Assembly (NCBI GenBank): GCA_019925105.1
Contig: JAHGAU010000023.1
Coordinates: 888,232-952,231 of the forward strand
Reading direction: 5' to 3'
Origin: Niebla homalea
Taxonomy: Eukaryota > Ascomycota > Lecanoromycetes > Lecanorales > Ramalinaceae
DNA: 64,000 nt
Shown here: piece by piece, positions 1 to 13,486 of the stretch
Numbering within the stretch: position 1 is the first letter of the stretch
How the letters are laid out: each line of letters opens with the position of its first letter
Notes under the pieces: generated by a model
Told to the model about the DNA's origin: nothing
The model's input: only the letters and a program-made list of their open reading frames with translations
The model's database searches: none
Program-made: the position numbers and the translations under genes

Positions 1-950
1 TTATTATTAACTTTTAAAATTATTAAATAAAATTATAAAGTAATATTAATATAAATTATATTAATTTATAATTCTTTATTAATAATTTTTAATATAATTT
101 TATTAAAATTAAAAAAATTTTAACTTAAAATAATTTAATTTTAAGTTAAATTAATATAAAAATATTATTAATTATTATTAAAATTAAATAAAAAAAATTA
201 AATAATTATTAAGTTAAAAACCTTATATAATTTATTAATAATTAATATTTTAATAATATATTTATAGAATTTATAAATAAATTAATTAACCGTTTTATTT
301 AAATTTTTTATTATTATTTTAAACTTTTAAGTTAACTTAATATATAAGCTTAAACCTTAAAGTTTAAAATAAATAATAAAAGTAATTTAAATTTCTTTAA
401 TTATATTTAATTTATTTATAAAATAATATATATTATCCTTATAGTAAATTTTAATAACTATAATAATTTTAAATTTATCTTTAATAATTATAAGCTTATA
501 AAAATTATTAAAAATTAATTAATTTTTAATTTACCGGTATTATAATATTTATTAACGTTATTTAATTAATAATAAAATTATATTAAAAAAGAAATTCCTA
601 GAAATTAAGTTTTTAATCTTAAAAATTATTTTTAATAAAAAAATAAGAACTTAAAATCCTTAAATTAATATTTATATATAAAGAAATATTAATTATTTAA
701 TTAAATTTAAACTTAAAATTAAGATTAAATAAAAAGTTTAATAAGTTTTTTAACTTTAATAATTTTAATTTTAATTAATATTTAATTTATAAATTATTTA
801 AAAATAAAAGATATTTTATATTGAATAATAAAATTTAATTTTTACCCTTAAATAAAGCTTAAAGATTAATTTATTAAATAATAATATTAAAAATTCTTTA
901 AATACTTTTAAGTTAAAGTTATTATAAAACTTTAATATAAATAAAAGTAA

Positions 951-1124
951 TATTAAGGTAATAATTATTCGGTTATTAAGGTAAAAGTAATTATCCGGGG
1001 TAAATAATAATACTTAAAAATAAGCCGTTATTATTATATATAAAAGGTAATTTACCTAAAGGATTACCCTTAAAGGTAAGCTTTACCCTAAAGCTTTTAC
1101 TCCAGGGTAAGTATTATTATAATA
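951..1124. repeat. Left LTR of TRIM-like element 1 (174 bp)
   Basis: Direct repeat of 1801-1975 with transition differences. It begins TATTAAGGTAATAATTATT and ends TTATTATAATA. It is preceded by AGTAA. Confidence 0.85.
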
Positions 1125-1800
1125 ATATCCTTTTTCTTATAAGCTTATCCTTAAACTTATAAACTATAAATTATACCTCTAGGAGGGAGTTATTTTCCTT
1201 AGGTTAAAGGTCTTTTTAAAACCTAATTAAATAAGTAAATAAGGGTTAAAAGCTTTTTATTTAAAAAAGATTATTTCTGGTATAAGTTTAAATTTCTTAA
1301 GCCGGACCCGGATAATTTAAAGGCTTAATAACTTTATAAGGGTATAATCCGGGGTTTAATATCCTTATTAAGAATAATCCGTATTTCTTATTAAATAAAC
1401 CCGGGTAACCTTTAATAAATATTTATACCCGTACCGTTCCTTATTAAATAAATAAAAATTATATCTTAAAATGCTTTATTTACGGTTTTACGATTAACCC
1501 ATATAATTTTAAAGCGTTTTAGCCCTTTATATCGGTAATTTTTAGGTATTCCGGCCTTCCGTATCGGTAATTTTCGGGTATTCTGGCCCCCCTTAGTAGT
1601 TTTCTATACCTCGGACCTTAACCTTTAATACTATAAAGTAATGGATCTTACCCGCCTTTATATTTACGCTTAATCTTACCTCTTAAATTACTTAAAAGTC
1701 TTACTTTATAGGCGTTTTCGGATTTAAACTATAAATTTACCCCTTTAAACCTTTAAGGTTAACTTCAGGGGTATATTACCTTAAAGTTACGTTATTACTT

Positions 1801-1975
1801 TATTAAGGTAATAATTATTTAATTATTAAGGTAAAAGTAATTATCCGGGGTAAATAATAACGCTTAAAAGTAAGCCGTTATTATTATATATAAGAAAATA
1901 ATTTACCCGGGGGATCACCCTTAAGGGTAAACTTTATCCCGGAGTTTTTACTTTAAGGTAAATACTATTATAATA
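1801..1975. repeat. Right LTR of TRIM-like element 1 (175 bp)
   Basis: Direct repeat of 951-1124. It is followed by the 5-bp duplication AGTAA at 1976-1980. Confidence 0.85.
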
Positions 1976-3249
1976 AGTAAATATTCTTTATTTACGTTTT
2001 TAATTATTTTTTAAATAATTTTTTAATTTTTTTCTTTAAAGGTTTCTTAAATAAAAACGGAAAAGTTTATTCTTAATTTAATAATAAAAAATAATAAAAA
2101 ATTTCTATATTAATAAAATTAAATAATAATATACTTAAGGGTTTTAATAATAAAACTTAAATTTTAAATAAAGTTTAATTTATTTTAATTAATAATAAAT
2201 TAAAACTTTATGGATATTTAAATTATTTTTATATTTTTTTAAAATTATTTACCTTTTTTATACTTAATATAATATAAAAAATTAATTTTTATAATTAATA
2301 ATTACTTTTTACTTTAAAAATTATAATTTTTATTTATAATTATTTTATTTTTAATTTTTTAAATATTAATTAAATTAAGTAATTTTTTAAGTTAATTAAA
2401 ATATAAAGAATTTAATAATTAATTTTTAATTTCCTTTTTTTAAAATATAAAATTTTAATTTAAGTAAATAAACTTTTTTTCTTTTTAAATTTAATCTTTA
2501 AAAATAATCTTAATTAAATAATTTTAAAAGTAAAATTAAATTATATCTTTATTATATAATTAAAGTTATTATTTTAAAAATAAAATTTTTTATTATAAAA
2601 AGTAAAAGTTTAAAGTTTTTTAACTTTATAATATTCCGTAATCCTTATAAAAAATCTTAATTAAGTAATCTTAATAGCAGAATAAAATTAAAAATTTTTT
2701 AAGTTATAAAGAAAATTTAAATCGGGTAAATTTCTTATTATAATTATAAGATTCAAGGGTTTAAACTTTAAAAAATTTAATTAAGGTTAAAATTTTTTAA
2801 TTAAAACCTTTATTAAGGCTTTATTTAACGCTTTATATTATAAAGTTAAAGTTTTTATATATAACCGGTTTTTAATATATAAATATTAACGTATAATTAA
2901 TTTATAAAATTAAGAAATAAATATTTATATTTTTTAATTAATAAATATATATATTTTAATAATAATAAAGTTAAAATATCTTATTTTTATAGAATTTTAA
3001 ATTATTAAATTATTAATTAACTTTATAATTTAAAGATTATAATTTAATAATATTCTTAAATAAAATATTTTTATTTTTTAAATATATTTTATATAATAAA
3101 ATCTTTATATTATAATTATAAAATTAAATAAAAAAAAAAAAAGTATTTTTATAAAGTATTATTATTATAAAATCAGACTTATAACCTTTTAAAATATAAA
3201 GTATAAGTTCCTTAATTATTCTTTATATATAAAAGTATAATTAAATACT

Positions 3250-3424
3250 TTTAAATCCCGATTATTTTAATTAAGTTTAACTTTAAATTATATTTAATTT
3301 ATTTAAGTACTAAATAATTTATATAAATACTTTTAATAAATCCCAACTATTTTAATTAAGTTTAATTTTAAATTATATTTAATTTATTTAAGTACCGGGT
3401 AATTAATATAAATACTTTTAATAA
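3250..3424. repeat. 85-bp tandem duplication inside gypsy A
   Basis: The block beginning near 3250 (key word ATTATTTTAATTAAGTTTAA) recurs 85 bp later with a few transition differences (anchors TCCCG at 3256 and TCCCA at 3341). It lies just past the reverse transcriptase in the minus-strand reading. I saw no equivalent duplication at the corresponding place in copy B, so it probably arose in this copy. Confidence 0.7.
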
Positions 3425-6400
3425 AATAAAATTTAAAAACTTAATTTATTAAACTTTAAATTTATATTTCCGGATATTTACTTATAAATTAATATTACGT
3501 AAGTATTTTAATATTAAGTATATATATCGGATATATTTTTTCTTAATAACGTTATAAATAATAATATTATTTAAGTAAACTTAAATAAAAATATTTAAAT
3601 AATTAAATAAAACCTTATTTATATATTATTAATATAAAGCGGGGTTATTAATTAAATTGAAAGGTATAACTTTATATTTAAAAACGTTTAATAAAATAAT
3701 AAATATCGTAAAGTCTTTATTCTTTAAATATATATGGAGTTTATTAAAGGCCGTAATAATATTTAAACGGGTAATTTATTTATAACCCGTAATTTAAAAT
3801 AATATTTTTTTTATTAAGGGAATAAAGTATTAATTCCTCTTAATAATAACGTTAATATTATGGTAATCTACGTATAATTATAGGTCGTTATTAAACTTAA
3901 GGGTAAAAAAAATAAAGGATTTATAAGGGGCTTTATTAAGCTTAATAAATTTTTTTTTTTTTAAGTTTTTAATAATATACTTTTTAATTTTTAAAGCTTA
4001 TAATTTAAAAACGGATAAATATAATTCCGGAGGGGAATTCTTTTTAAGGTTAAGTTAATTTTATAATTATAATCCCGGTATAAAGGTAATTTATTTATTA
4101 TTATATAATTAAAGATATCTTTAAAATCGTAATATTCCGTTAAAAATTTAACTATAATTTTATTTATAAAAGTTATTTTCTTTATAAAATTATCCTTATA
4201 AGTTATTATAACGGAGATATTAATTAAAATATTATTAAGGAAATCCAGGTAATTAATTAAGTTTATTATTAAAATAAAAAAAAAAATCTAAATCTTTTTT
4301 TCCTTTTAAATCCTTATAATAATATAAAAAACCATTATATTAATAGCTTTAATTAAAAAAAGCCTTTTTTTCTTTAATAAATTTTAAGAAAAAAAAATTA
4401 TTTAATAATTTCTTTTTTTTTAAGGGCTTTAATAACTTTAATTTCTTATTTTTTAAAAGTATATTTAAAACTTAATAAGTTAAGGTTATAATTTAAAAGA
4501 ATTCCGGAATAAGCTTTATATTTTAATAATTAATTCTATTATAATTATATTAATTTAATATAAAGAAACTTTTATTAATTATAAGGTAAATAAATATATA
4601 ATACCGTTTTATTTAAGGTTTTTTAAGAATTATATTATATATTTTAAGCCGGGTAATAAATATAAAAAATTAACTTTTTAAGTAACCTTTTATGGTTATT
4701 TAGGGATAAATTATATAAGTAATAAACCGTAAATATTTACCTTTATAATTTTAAATAAACTTAGGTTAAAAAAAGGTTAAAAAAGAAATTTAAAGTATTA
4801 CGTAAACTTATAGGATAATTTATTTATTAATAAAATAATAACTAATAACGCTTAAATTAATTAAGAAAAATAAAAAAAAATATTAATTTTTATAATTTAT
4901 AAACCCGTTAATAATCTAAAATTTATTATTTTAAATATTAAAGGGGTCTTTAATACTTTTAATATATTTAATTGTTAAAATCTGAAAATAATATATATTT
5001 TTATTTTTTATAATAATTTTTATAAAGTTTAATTTTTTATTAACGGTCCGTTTAAGTTATTAAATAAAATATTTTTAAAAATATAAAAAATCCGGCCATT
5101 TTAATTACGGATAAGTTTTTTATTTAAATTAAAGGTAATATAATAAATTTAAACGGAACGCTCTTAAATATTGTTTTAATTACGTTAACGGTTAAGGTAA
5201 TTAACTTAAAAATAATTCCCTTAATAAGTAAAGTATTTAATATTTAAAAAGGGAATTAACTTTATGATAACCGGAGTAATTTATTAAAACTTAAATCCTT
5301 TAAAACTTCTTATTCTACTGAAGGATTTAAAGGAAATAATACGGGTTTTTATAATCTCCTTAATTTCCTTAATAAAGGTCTTATTTAGGTTAAGGGTTTT
5401 TTATTAACGGTAATATTCTGAACGTTAAAAATAATTTATCCTTTCAAAATATATTTAAATCTTATTTAAATTATTTAAATTATAACTTCCTTAAAGGAAG
5501 TTCTTATAAAGCCGGTTAAAGAGTCGGATAATTAATTCATAAATTGTAATTTTCAGGTTCCTCTTAAGATTTACGTATTTAAAGACTTTAATTAAGTAAA
5601 TAAAGTTAAAATAAAATATTATAAATTTATCCTTAATTAATATTTTTAAGGCTTAAAAATTATTAATCTGATTTTCCTTTTAATTAACGTTTTTAAAAAT
5701 TCAGTTTAAAAAAATTTAGAATTCCTTAAAGGTTTAAAAGCTTAATAAAATATTATTATTATATTCTATTTTTAATTATTTAAAAACTTTAAGATTTAAT
5801 AATATTAAAATATAATTAACTTAAGCTTATATAATCAGATATTAATCCTTATTTATCCGGAGCTTAATAATAATACGGTATTTAAAGAAACGGTATTAAT
5901 TATAATCCTCCTTTATAAAAAGTTTAAAATCTTTAATTTTAATTAACTTAAACTTTTTATAAAAAGTAAAAAATACCGTAAATCGGTAAAATAAAAGGGT
6001 TAAATTATTCCGTTAGAGATTTCCAAACTTAATAATAAGGTTTATATTTTAATTTTTTAATTTACGGTTATAGATTTCTACCGCCTTAAAACGGTTTAAG
6101 TCTTCCGGGGGAGGGGAGTTATTATAATTTTATTATTATAAGCGAATAATTTAATTTATCTTTAATTATAAGTCCCTTTTAATATTATTTAATTCTATTT
6201 AAAAAACTTATATTTTATTATTTACGTCCTTATAATATTATATACCGACGTTACGTTCTTAATATAAAAGGTTTAATTATTTTAAGAATTCTTTAAATCT
6301 TTTAAATAATACGGATTAAAAAGTAAAATAAGTATAAGTCTTTATAAAATATAGAATATATTTAATTAATTCCTTTAAAGTAATACTTTTTAATTTATAG

Positions 6401-7312
6401 CGACGTTAACGGGTAATATAGTCCTTATATCCCCCGTAATTATTATTTAAAACCGGGTTCCCGGTAATTAAGTAATCTATCGGGTCCTTATTTTTTTTAT
6501 TTTACCGGGAAAAAACCTTATCCTTAATAAATAATATTAATTAATCGGTGTCCCTTTAAGAACCGTTTTATAAGTTATATTTAAATGTAAAAACCTTTAA
6601 TAAAAAGGATTATTAAGGTTTATTATCTATAATTTTAATAAATAAAAAATAAATAAAAAGTAAATTAAGATTAAAGAAAAATAAAAATAAATAAAAGAAA
6701 AGATTAAAAAAAGGGAAAAAGATAAGTTTCTTAATCCTTCCGTTAAGCGGATTCTATATTATAAGGGTAATATCGTAAAGTAGAATAATAAAGTTTATAT
6801 TATAATAGGGTTTAATATTGTTCCCTTATGTTATAGAGTACTTTTTAAAGTGTTTTTTCTTCCGGGTATTAAATACCCTATATTATAAAGTATGAAATTA
6901 GATATCTTAGTTAAAGGTTCTGGGGAATAAAAAGGTAAGTAGTAAGTAAGGATTCTATAGGTTCTTATAAACCTATTCTTAACTGGATTTATAATATTTT
7001 CAAGGTTTACTTTACTTATAACCTTTAAATCACCTTATTAAAGTTTAACCCTTTAAATCGATTCTTTATATAACCTAATAGAATCAGTATTTATTTATTT
7101 AAAGCTATTATAACCTCCCGTCTTAATTATTAACGTTTTCTTATAACCCGTCCGGATATTAATCGTTATATATTTTAATCGTAGTTATTACCCGTTTAGT
7201 ATCGTTAATAACTATTAACTTACCATCCGCTATTAATAAGTATTATTAATAAGAGTTTTTATTTTATTTCGCTATTCTTTATAAAGGCGTAGATAAATTA
7301 ACTTTAATATAA

Positions 7313-7528
7313 TATTAAAGTATAAGCCCCTTTGGGGTGGTTGGAAGGTAAAGGGTATATTACGTATAATTAAAGATATTAAAGTATAAAGGTGTAAAAG
7401 TAAAAGGGCCGAAGACCCTAATATACCCAGTCGGTGATACTCCTGGGTGCCGGACTAACCCCGGGCTTGGCCCGGGATAGGCCCGGTAGGGCCTACTCCT
7501 GAGCTAGCAACACCCCTGAACCCTGACA
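7313..7528 (-). repeat. 5' LTR of gypsy copy A (216 bp)
   Basis: Reverse complement of the LTRs at 35940-36155 and 49458-49673 and of the same length. On the minus strand it starts TGTCAGGGTTCAGGG and ends in a RIPed form of TAACA. The 5' two thirds keep high GC (for example CCCGGGCTTGGCCCGGG), while the rest and the internal region are strongly mutated. Confidence 0.9.
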
Positions 7529-7680
7529 AATATAATAATATTTAACTTTATTTTTTCTACTTTACGGGTATTAAGATATATATAAAATAAAATATATTAT
7601 TATTAATATATTACCAGTATTAATAGAAATATTTTAAAGAAAGGGGTTTACGGTTACTCCGAGTAATTATATTTTATTTT
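7529..7680. other. Unassigned AT-rich DNA between gypsy A and LINE A
   Basis: RIPed sequence that was contiguous with 13487 onward before the LINE inserted, because the LINE is flanked by a 13-bp duplication. No motif was recognised. Confidence 0.5.
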
Positions 7681-7693
7681 TATATTTTTTTTT

Positions 7694-10600
7694 GATTGAT
7701 TGATTGATTGATTGATTTATACTACGGGTCTAGCTAAGCTAATTCCGGCGTTCCTTAATACGCAGTTTTTTAATTTTACTGGTAACCGTAAAAACTTAAT
7801 ATTTATAACGTTAAAGTAAAAACCGGCGTTTACCAGGCCTCCACCCTTTATCCTTTAAGGTAAAGGATATTAACGGCCGTTTAGAAAGTAATAATTTATT
7901 TATATATTTTTTATATTTTAGCTCCCCTAAGAAAATCCGTAATATTACGACCGTATCCTTATAAAAGTTATCTTTAAACTTATTATTCTTCCGCTTTTTT
8001 ATATATTTATATTATTTTAATTTTATATAATACCTTTAAATATCTTTATTAATACTTACATATTTAATATATACTTTTTTTATATTATTATTACTATTAA
8101 CTCCTTTAAAGACTTTTAATAAGCGTTTATTATTATATCTTTACGGTTATAAAAGATGCTTTCCGGTTTATATAATTAACGTAACCGGTTTCCGCTCCTC
8201 TTTTTCTTTTTTAACCGGTAATAGGCTTTCTTTATAAGGTTTTTAATAACCTTATTTATCTTTATAGCGAGGTTAAACTATAATAATAATCCGGTAAATA
8301 TTATAAATTTAACGGTTACCCGGATACCCCGCTTTATAGATAATATTTAATAATAGTTATAAATATTAACTTTTATAATAAGTCTTAATTTAATTTCCGT
8401 AAATAAAAAATAAGAAATAAGGATATATATAGCGTTTTACTTTTTTTATTTATATTTATATTTAGCATCTATTTAACCCCCGGTATATATAGTAAATAAG
8501 AAATAAATTAAACCGTTTTTATCCGTTCGGAGTTAAATCGTTAATACGTTATTACCCTTTTTTATAATATTATAGCGGCGGAAATACTTATTAATAATCT
8601 TTTTATTATTAAGGGTTAAATAATAACGACTTTAAAATATAAAGTCTTTATATTTCCGTTAACGTTTAATTTACTTTATTATAGCTTATAAAATAATCGT
8701 TATAACTTTTACTCTTTAAATCCCTTTAATTTCGGTTTTTTTTACGCTTAGCGGGAGTTTATACCTATTTAAGCTAACCTTTAAAATACCGGTAAAATTG
8801 ATTTTTTTCTCTGCTTATTTTTATTTTATCTTAATAAGAAAAAAGATAAATATCTTTAATTTATTCCCTTTAACTTTAAGCTTATTAAAATTCTGGCGGA
8901 TCCGCCCGTTTCTTATTATTATAATTAAGTATATATATTTCTTTAATTTTATTTAAGTAATTATTTAATTTAATAAAACCTTAATTAACAATATAAAGAC
9001 CTTAAACTTTAATATTAGGATAAAGGTTACTTTATAAATACCGTTAATTACTCTTAAATATTAATTCTAGACTTTCTATAATATCTAAATAGGCTCTTTT
9101 TTATATCTTAAAGTACTTTTAAGTATATATTAAATAGTTATAACGTATATTATAGCTGGCTTTATTATAATTTAATAAATAGTCCGGGCCTTTTATAACG
9201 TAGTTCTTTATATTAATACGGCGAAATAAATAAAGTTTTTTTTTATAAAGTTATTTTCTTTTAAACCTTTCTTATATAATCTTTTTAATCGAGCTTTTTA
9301 TTTATTTAAAGGTTAAAGATTTTAATATTGGTATCCGGCTTTACTATAACTTTATTTAAGTTTATTATAATTATTATATTATATAACCTTAAGCTTTTAA
9401 TTATATAAATAAGTTTATATTTATATAACGTAAATTAAACCCCGTAAATTCTTACTTATTAAAAATAAACTTTATAGGCTTATTTTAGTTTTAAATAGTT
9501 TATATATATAAAAATATTATAAGTTAAAAGGTAAATATTATTAATAAAGTTTTTAATTTGGATTTTTTATTTTAACTTAATAAACTCTTTAATTAATAAA
9601 CCGTTAAAAAATAAGAATAATATAAAAGAAATAAATAATTTTTAAGGAATCTTTATTATAGTAAGCTTTATTAAGCTTATTTTTTATTTTAAATTAATTA
9701 ATATAATTTAATTATTTAAGAAATTCTTTTTTTCTTCCTTAAATTATATAATAACCTTTAATAATTTACTTTATTAAAAATACTTATAATATTAAAAGAA
9801 AGAAAACTTATAATATATTTCTTCCCGTAATTTTATACTATATATATGCCGTCGATTAATCCTTTAAAAGCTATTTTTATTAACTGACCTTTTTTTATTT
9901 TTATTTATTGGTCGGAAAAAAGTCCGTAATTCTTTATATAATTATTAAGGATCCTCGTTATTACCGTTTTTAAGGTTTTTTTTAACGTATATAGGAGTAT
10001 AATAGGTTTATAAAACTTTATTTTAGAGTAATCCGGCTTAATAAACTTCTTAAGGATAATCGTTTTTACCTCCTTAAATTTATATAAATAATAATTAACG
10101 TTAAAATATATTTAAAAGAAATAAATAAAAACCTTTTTAAAAGGTAAAGTTATTATTATTAAGAATCTATTAAGAATCTTATTTAATTTTAAGGCTTTAT
10201 CCTTTTTTAATTTATTAATTACCCTAATTATTATATCTTATATTATTATTTTATTTATTAATACGGGGTTAAAGTATAAAACGCCGTTAATATTATTTAA
10301 ATTAACTTTTAACGGAAGGAAGAAAAATATTTTTTTAAGGATTTCAATTTTATTATTAAAAATATTAATTAATATATTATTAAGTTTCTTAAAAAATGGG
10401 AATTTAAGGATAAATTTTAATTTCTTATTCTGTTCTTTATTATACTTTATTAACTTCTAAATATTATAAAATAAAACCGTTAAATTATATACCGTAAATT
10501 AAAAATATATTTATTTAATTTTTTTAATAATTTTTTCCTTTTCCTTTTAAATAACCTTTAATTAATTAAGTATCTCTTAATTTTTATACTTAAAAATTTA

Positions 10601-13473
10601 TTTAATTAATTTTTTCGCCTTTATAATTACGGTTATATATTCTTTATTTTAATAGATTTTAACTTTTTAAGAAAATTTTATTATCGGGATAATTTTATTA
10701 ATTATTTTATTTAATACTTTTATTACTCACTTTATAAAAAGGTCGATCCGGTTTCTATTATTTAATTAAAAGAAGTTTATAAATTATATTATTATCTCCC
10801 CCGTTTTTATATAAACCTTTATTTCCTTAACCGTTTTTTACGCCCTCCTTATTGATAATAATATAGACGTATTAATAATCTAATTTAAAGTTATTTATAT
10901 CGGTATATAATCTGAGTTATATTTTAAGTCCTTTTATAATTTATATATTACGACTATACCGGCAACCTTTTCCGTATTAAAGGTTAAATTAATTATTATT
11001 TTAAACTTATAACTTTCTTACGTAATAATCTTTTATAATATTAATAATAAAAAATTAACTTAAGCGGTAATTAATAATAGATTATTTAATTTAATATAAT
11101 TTATTATACGTCCTTCTTTATTTTATATATAATAATATAGGTTAAAGTCTTTAAATAATATATATTCGTTTAAAGTAATTAAGACCTTTTTAAGTAACAA
11201 TATTATAAAAAATCCTTTTTTATTAACTAATAACGGATTATATATATTATAAATATTAAAATCGCCCTTTAAGTTTTTTTTCCTTTATAATATAAAGTAT
11301 ATAAAGGTTTCTATTATAATAAATAATATCTTAATTATTTATATTAAGTTACTTATTTATAAAGAAGTATATTCTGGTCGTTTTATCTTCCTTAAAGGTT
11401 AAGTAAAACTTTTCCTTTAAATTAATAAATAAATATATATATAAATTATACGATAATTCCTATATTATTATAACGTTAACATTTTTAACTTCTTTAAACT
11501 TAAATATTAATATTATAGCTTTAATTTTTTTATTACGGATATTATATTATATTATTCTTAAAAACGTTAATATATTATATATTAACCTTTATAAAGGCTC
11601 TTTTTTTTATATCCGTTTAAGTTATAAACTTTTTATTAAAATTAAACGTTTTTTAATTTAATACCTTCCCGGTTATTATTAAAGACGTAAAACGGCCGGC
11701 CTTTAAGGTTAAGATTATAAAAAGTTTTTTTTTTTTACCGTTATTTACCCTTTATTATTTAATTAATTAAGCTTACGTCTTAAGGTTATTTTTAATTAAT
11801 TTATTGGATTAATTTTATATATATTATACCGTTGGATTTTCACGGTTATCCGGGTTTCCTTATGTTTAATTTCCTTAACTCTTATTATATACTTAAAATC
11901 CCATATTAGGTATCCCTCCTTATTATACGTAATATATTTAAACGTATCCTTTATAAATTTTTTAGTTATTAACTTTATATACTTATAGGTATCGTAACCC
12001 TTAACGTAAACCGTATATTTTATAGTATTAAAGCATTTCGTAATAATATATTTATAATTTTAATACTTAAAATATTAATAAATATTAATCGCTTTATTTT
12101 ATAATTAAGTTATCTTAAGAAATCCCCTTTTAATAATCTTTTTATTTAAAACGTTATTATATATTTTTATTAACGTTACGTTTAATATAACGGTAAAGTA
12201 TTTCTTTATATATTTTAAAAAGTTAAATCTTTTTATTATTAACGGAAGCTTATAATTAATAATCTTAAACCCTAAATAAAAACCGTATTCTCTTTTTTTA
12301 TATTTTTTAATATAATTTCTTTTTCGGTTTCCTTAAAATATAATAAATATATCTTATTTATTATAACGGTAAATAATTATTTTAAAACCTTAATTAATTT
12401 ATACTTTCCCTTATTAACTTAAGCCTTAAACTTTTTTAAACTTTTTTTTACTTTTAAAGATATTATATTAAAAAAGATATTTTTACTTTATAGCTTATAT
12501 ATTATAATAATTTATTTTATTAATAGTTCCGTTGTTATTTTAAAAGCCTTTATTAATTATAACGGGTTTATTTTTATTATTATATTCCTCTTTTCGTTAT
12601 TAAATAAACGGACCATTATTATTTTTACTTTTTTTAATATAATTGCCCTTTTTTCCGTTATCCCTTTATTTTCTGCCGCGGGTATCCTTTTTATTATCTT
12701 TATCGCTTAGTTTTCTTTTATTTAAAGGGCCGCCGTTTTCATATTTTCGCCTTATATATTTAACTTTAAATTATTATTTTTACCCTTTATTAATGTTTTC
12801 GCTTCCGCCTTTTAAGAGCTTTATAAGCGCTCCGCTTTCCTTAACTTTACTTCTACTTTTATATAAAAGTCCCTTATATTTTTTAATTTAATTTATAATA
12901 TCGGTTAAGTCTTTAACGTAATATTTTTTTACTTTACTATAAAAAGTCCTTTTAAAGCTTTTATTACCTCCCTTACCGTCTTTTCGCCCTCCTTTATCGG
13001 GTAACGTATTATCTCCGTTTTTTACCTTTAATCCCTTAAGGTTTTATTTTCCTTATTAACTTTATTTCTTTTTTATATACTTTTAATAGTACTTTTACCG
13101 CGGTCTTTCTACCTTTTCCCCCCGTTTATACCCTTTATTATTAATATTATATCGGCCTTTTTACCCCCTTATTTACTTATTATTTCCGTATTATTATTAT
13201 GCGTTTTACGCGCTTTAATACGCGTATTCTATTAATTTTAATTCCCTTATTTATTTTAAGTATTATCCGGCTTATTATTATTATATTGTCCGTACGCGTC
13301 GTTACCGTTTCTGTTAATATAAATTATTTACCCGTTTATTACCTTATTCTTAACCATTACGTTACTTCCACTTATCGCACTTGATATACTCCCCTCACTG
13401 TCGCTAAAGCTATACATATACGCATCGTTTTGGATCTCTGGGGTCCCTTTGTTCGTCGCCATCTTCAAAATTC
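7694..13473 (-). mobile_element. LINE A: full-length Tad-like non-LTR retrotransposon
   Basis: A 5.78-kb LINE read right to left. Both ends are fixed by a 13-bp duplication, TATATTTTTTTTT, at 7681-7693 and 13474-13486. The 3' end is a short (TCAA)n tail, seen as GATTGATTGATT on the plus strand at 7694-7717, next to a conserved terminal block that includes GGAACGCCGGAATTAGCTTA in copy B. The 5' UTR is only 11 nt, with an ATG at 13462-13460. The first ORF1 codons are barely mutated and read MATNKGTPEIQNDAYMYSFS. By colinearity with copy B it carried ORF1 (zinc-knuckle protein) and ORF2 (endonuclease, reverse transcriptase, RNase H). Everything beyond the first roughly 120 nt is RIPed and non-functional. 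Small open frames on the opposite strand (12643-12891, 13199-13384) are antisense shadows. Confidence 0.9.
13340..13462 (-). pseudogene. LINE A ORF1, non-RIPed 5' end
   Basis: The first roughly 40 codons of the LINE's ORF1 survive almost intact from the ATG at 13462-13460, and then an in-frame TAA interrupts the reading. The same start is found in LINE B (ATG changed to ATA, near 39416) and LINE C (ATG at 62672). The encoded N-terminus is polar, rich in Ser and Asn, and has no recognisable domain. Downstream ORF1 should contain a nucleic-acid-binding zinc knuckle, visible as a decayed form in LINE B near 40820-40900. The low damage may reflect a short segment outside the duplication used by RIP. 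Confidence 0.7.
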
Positions 13474-13486
13474 TATATTTTTTTTT

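Larger units (their letters stand above)
951..1975. mobile_element. Short LTR element (TRIM-like), inserted in gypsy A
   Basis: A 1025-bp element with two direct terminal repeats, 951-1124 and 1801-1975. It is flanked by a perfect 5-bp duplication AGTAA (946-950 and 1976-1980). The terminal repeats start TATTAAGG, a RIPed form of the TGTTAGG start of the TRIM at 15525. They share a long stretch with that element, around the motif GTAAAAGTAATTATCCGGGG. The roughly 670-bp interior is GC-richer than its surroundings and resembles 16600-16950 of the second TRIM (GGTATTCCGGCC motifs). No protein-coding capacity is visible, so it would have depended on another element's proteins. Confidence 0.85.
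1..7528 (-). mobile_element. Ty3/gypsy retrotransposon copy A, RIP-degraded, 3' end off window
   Basis: This element reads right to left. Its 5' LTR is at 7313-7528 and its internal region is the reverse complement of gypsy copy B (36156-39396, then 45235-46162 and onward). The match can be followed by eye from 7312 to about 3420: the polypyrimidine block near 6650-6720, the reverse-transcriptase start near 3840-3900, and the stretch that flanks the LINE insertion point of copy B at about 4093. Below 3250 the match is weaker, but an RNase H-like stretch (about 2690-2860) and an integrase-like stretch (about 1-700) can still be suspected. Every frame is broken by RIP. A short LTR element interrupts it at 951-1975, and an 85-bp tandem duplication lies at about 3250-3424. 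By comparison with copy B (about 7.2 kb without insertions) the 3' LTR should lie left of the window. The 5-bp target duplication cannot be checked. Confidence 0.8.

Noticed and set aside
12643..13384. Two plus-strand open frames (82 and 61 codons)
   Set aside because: They lie antisense to ORF1 of LINE A, which reads on the minus strand, and have low-complexity hydrophobic translations.
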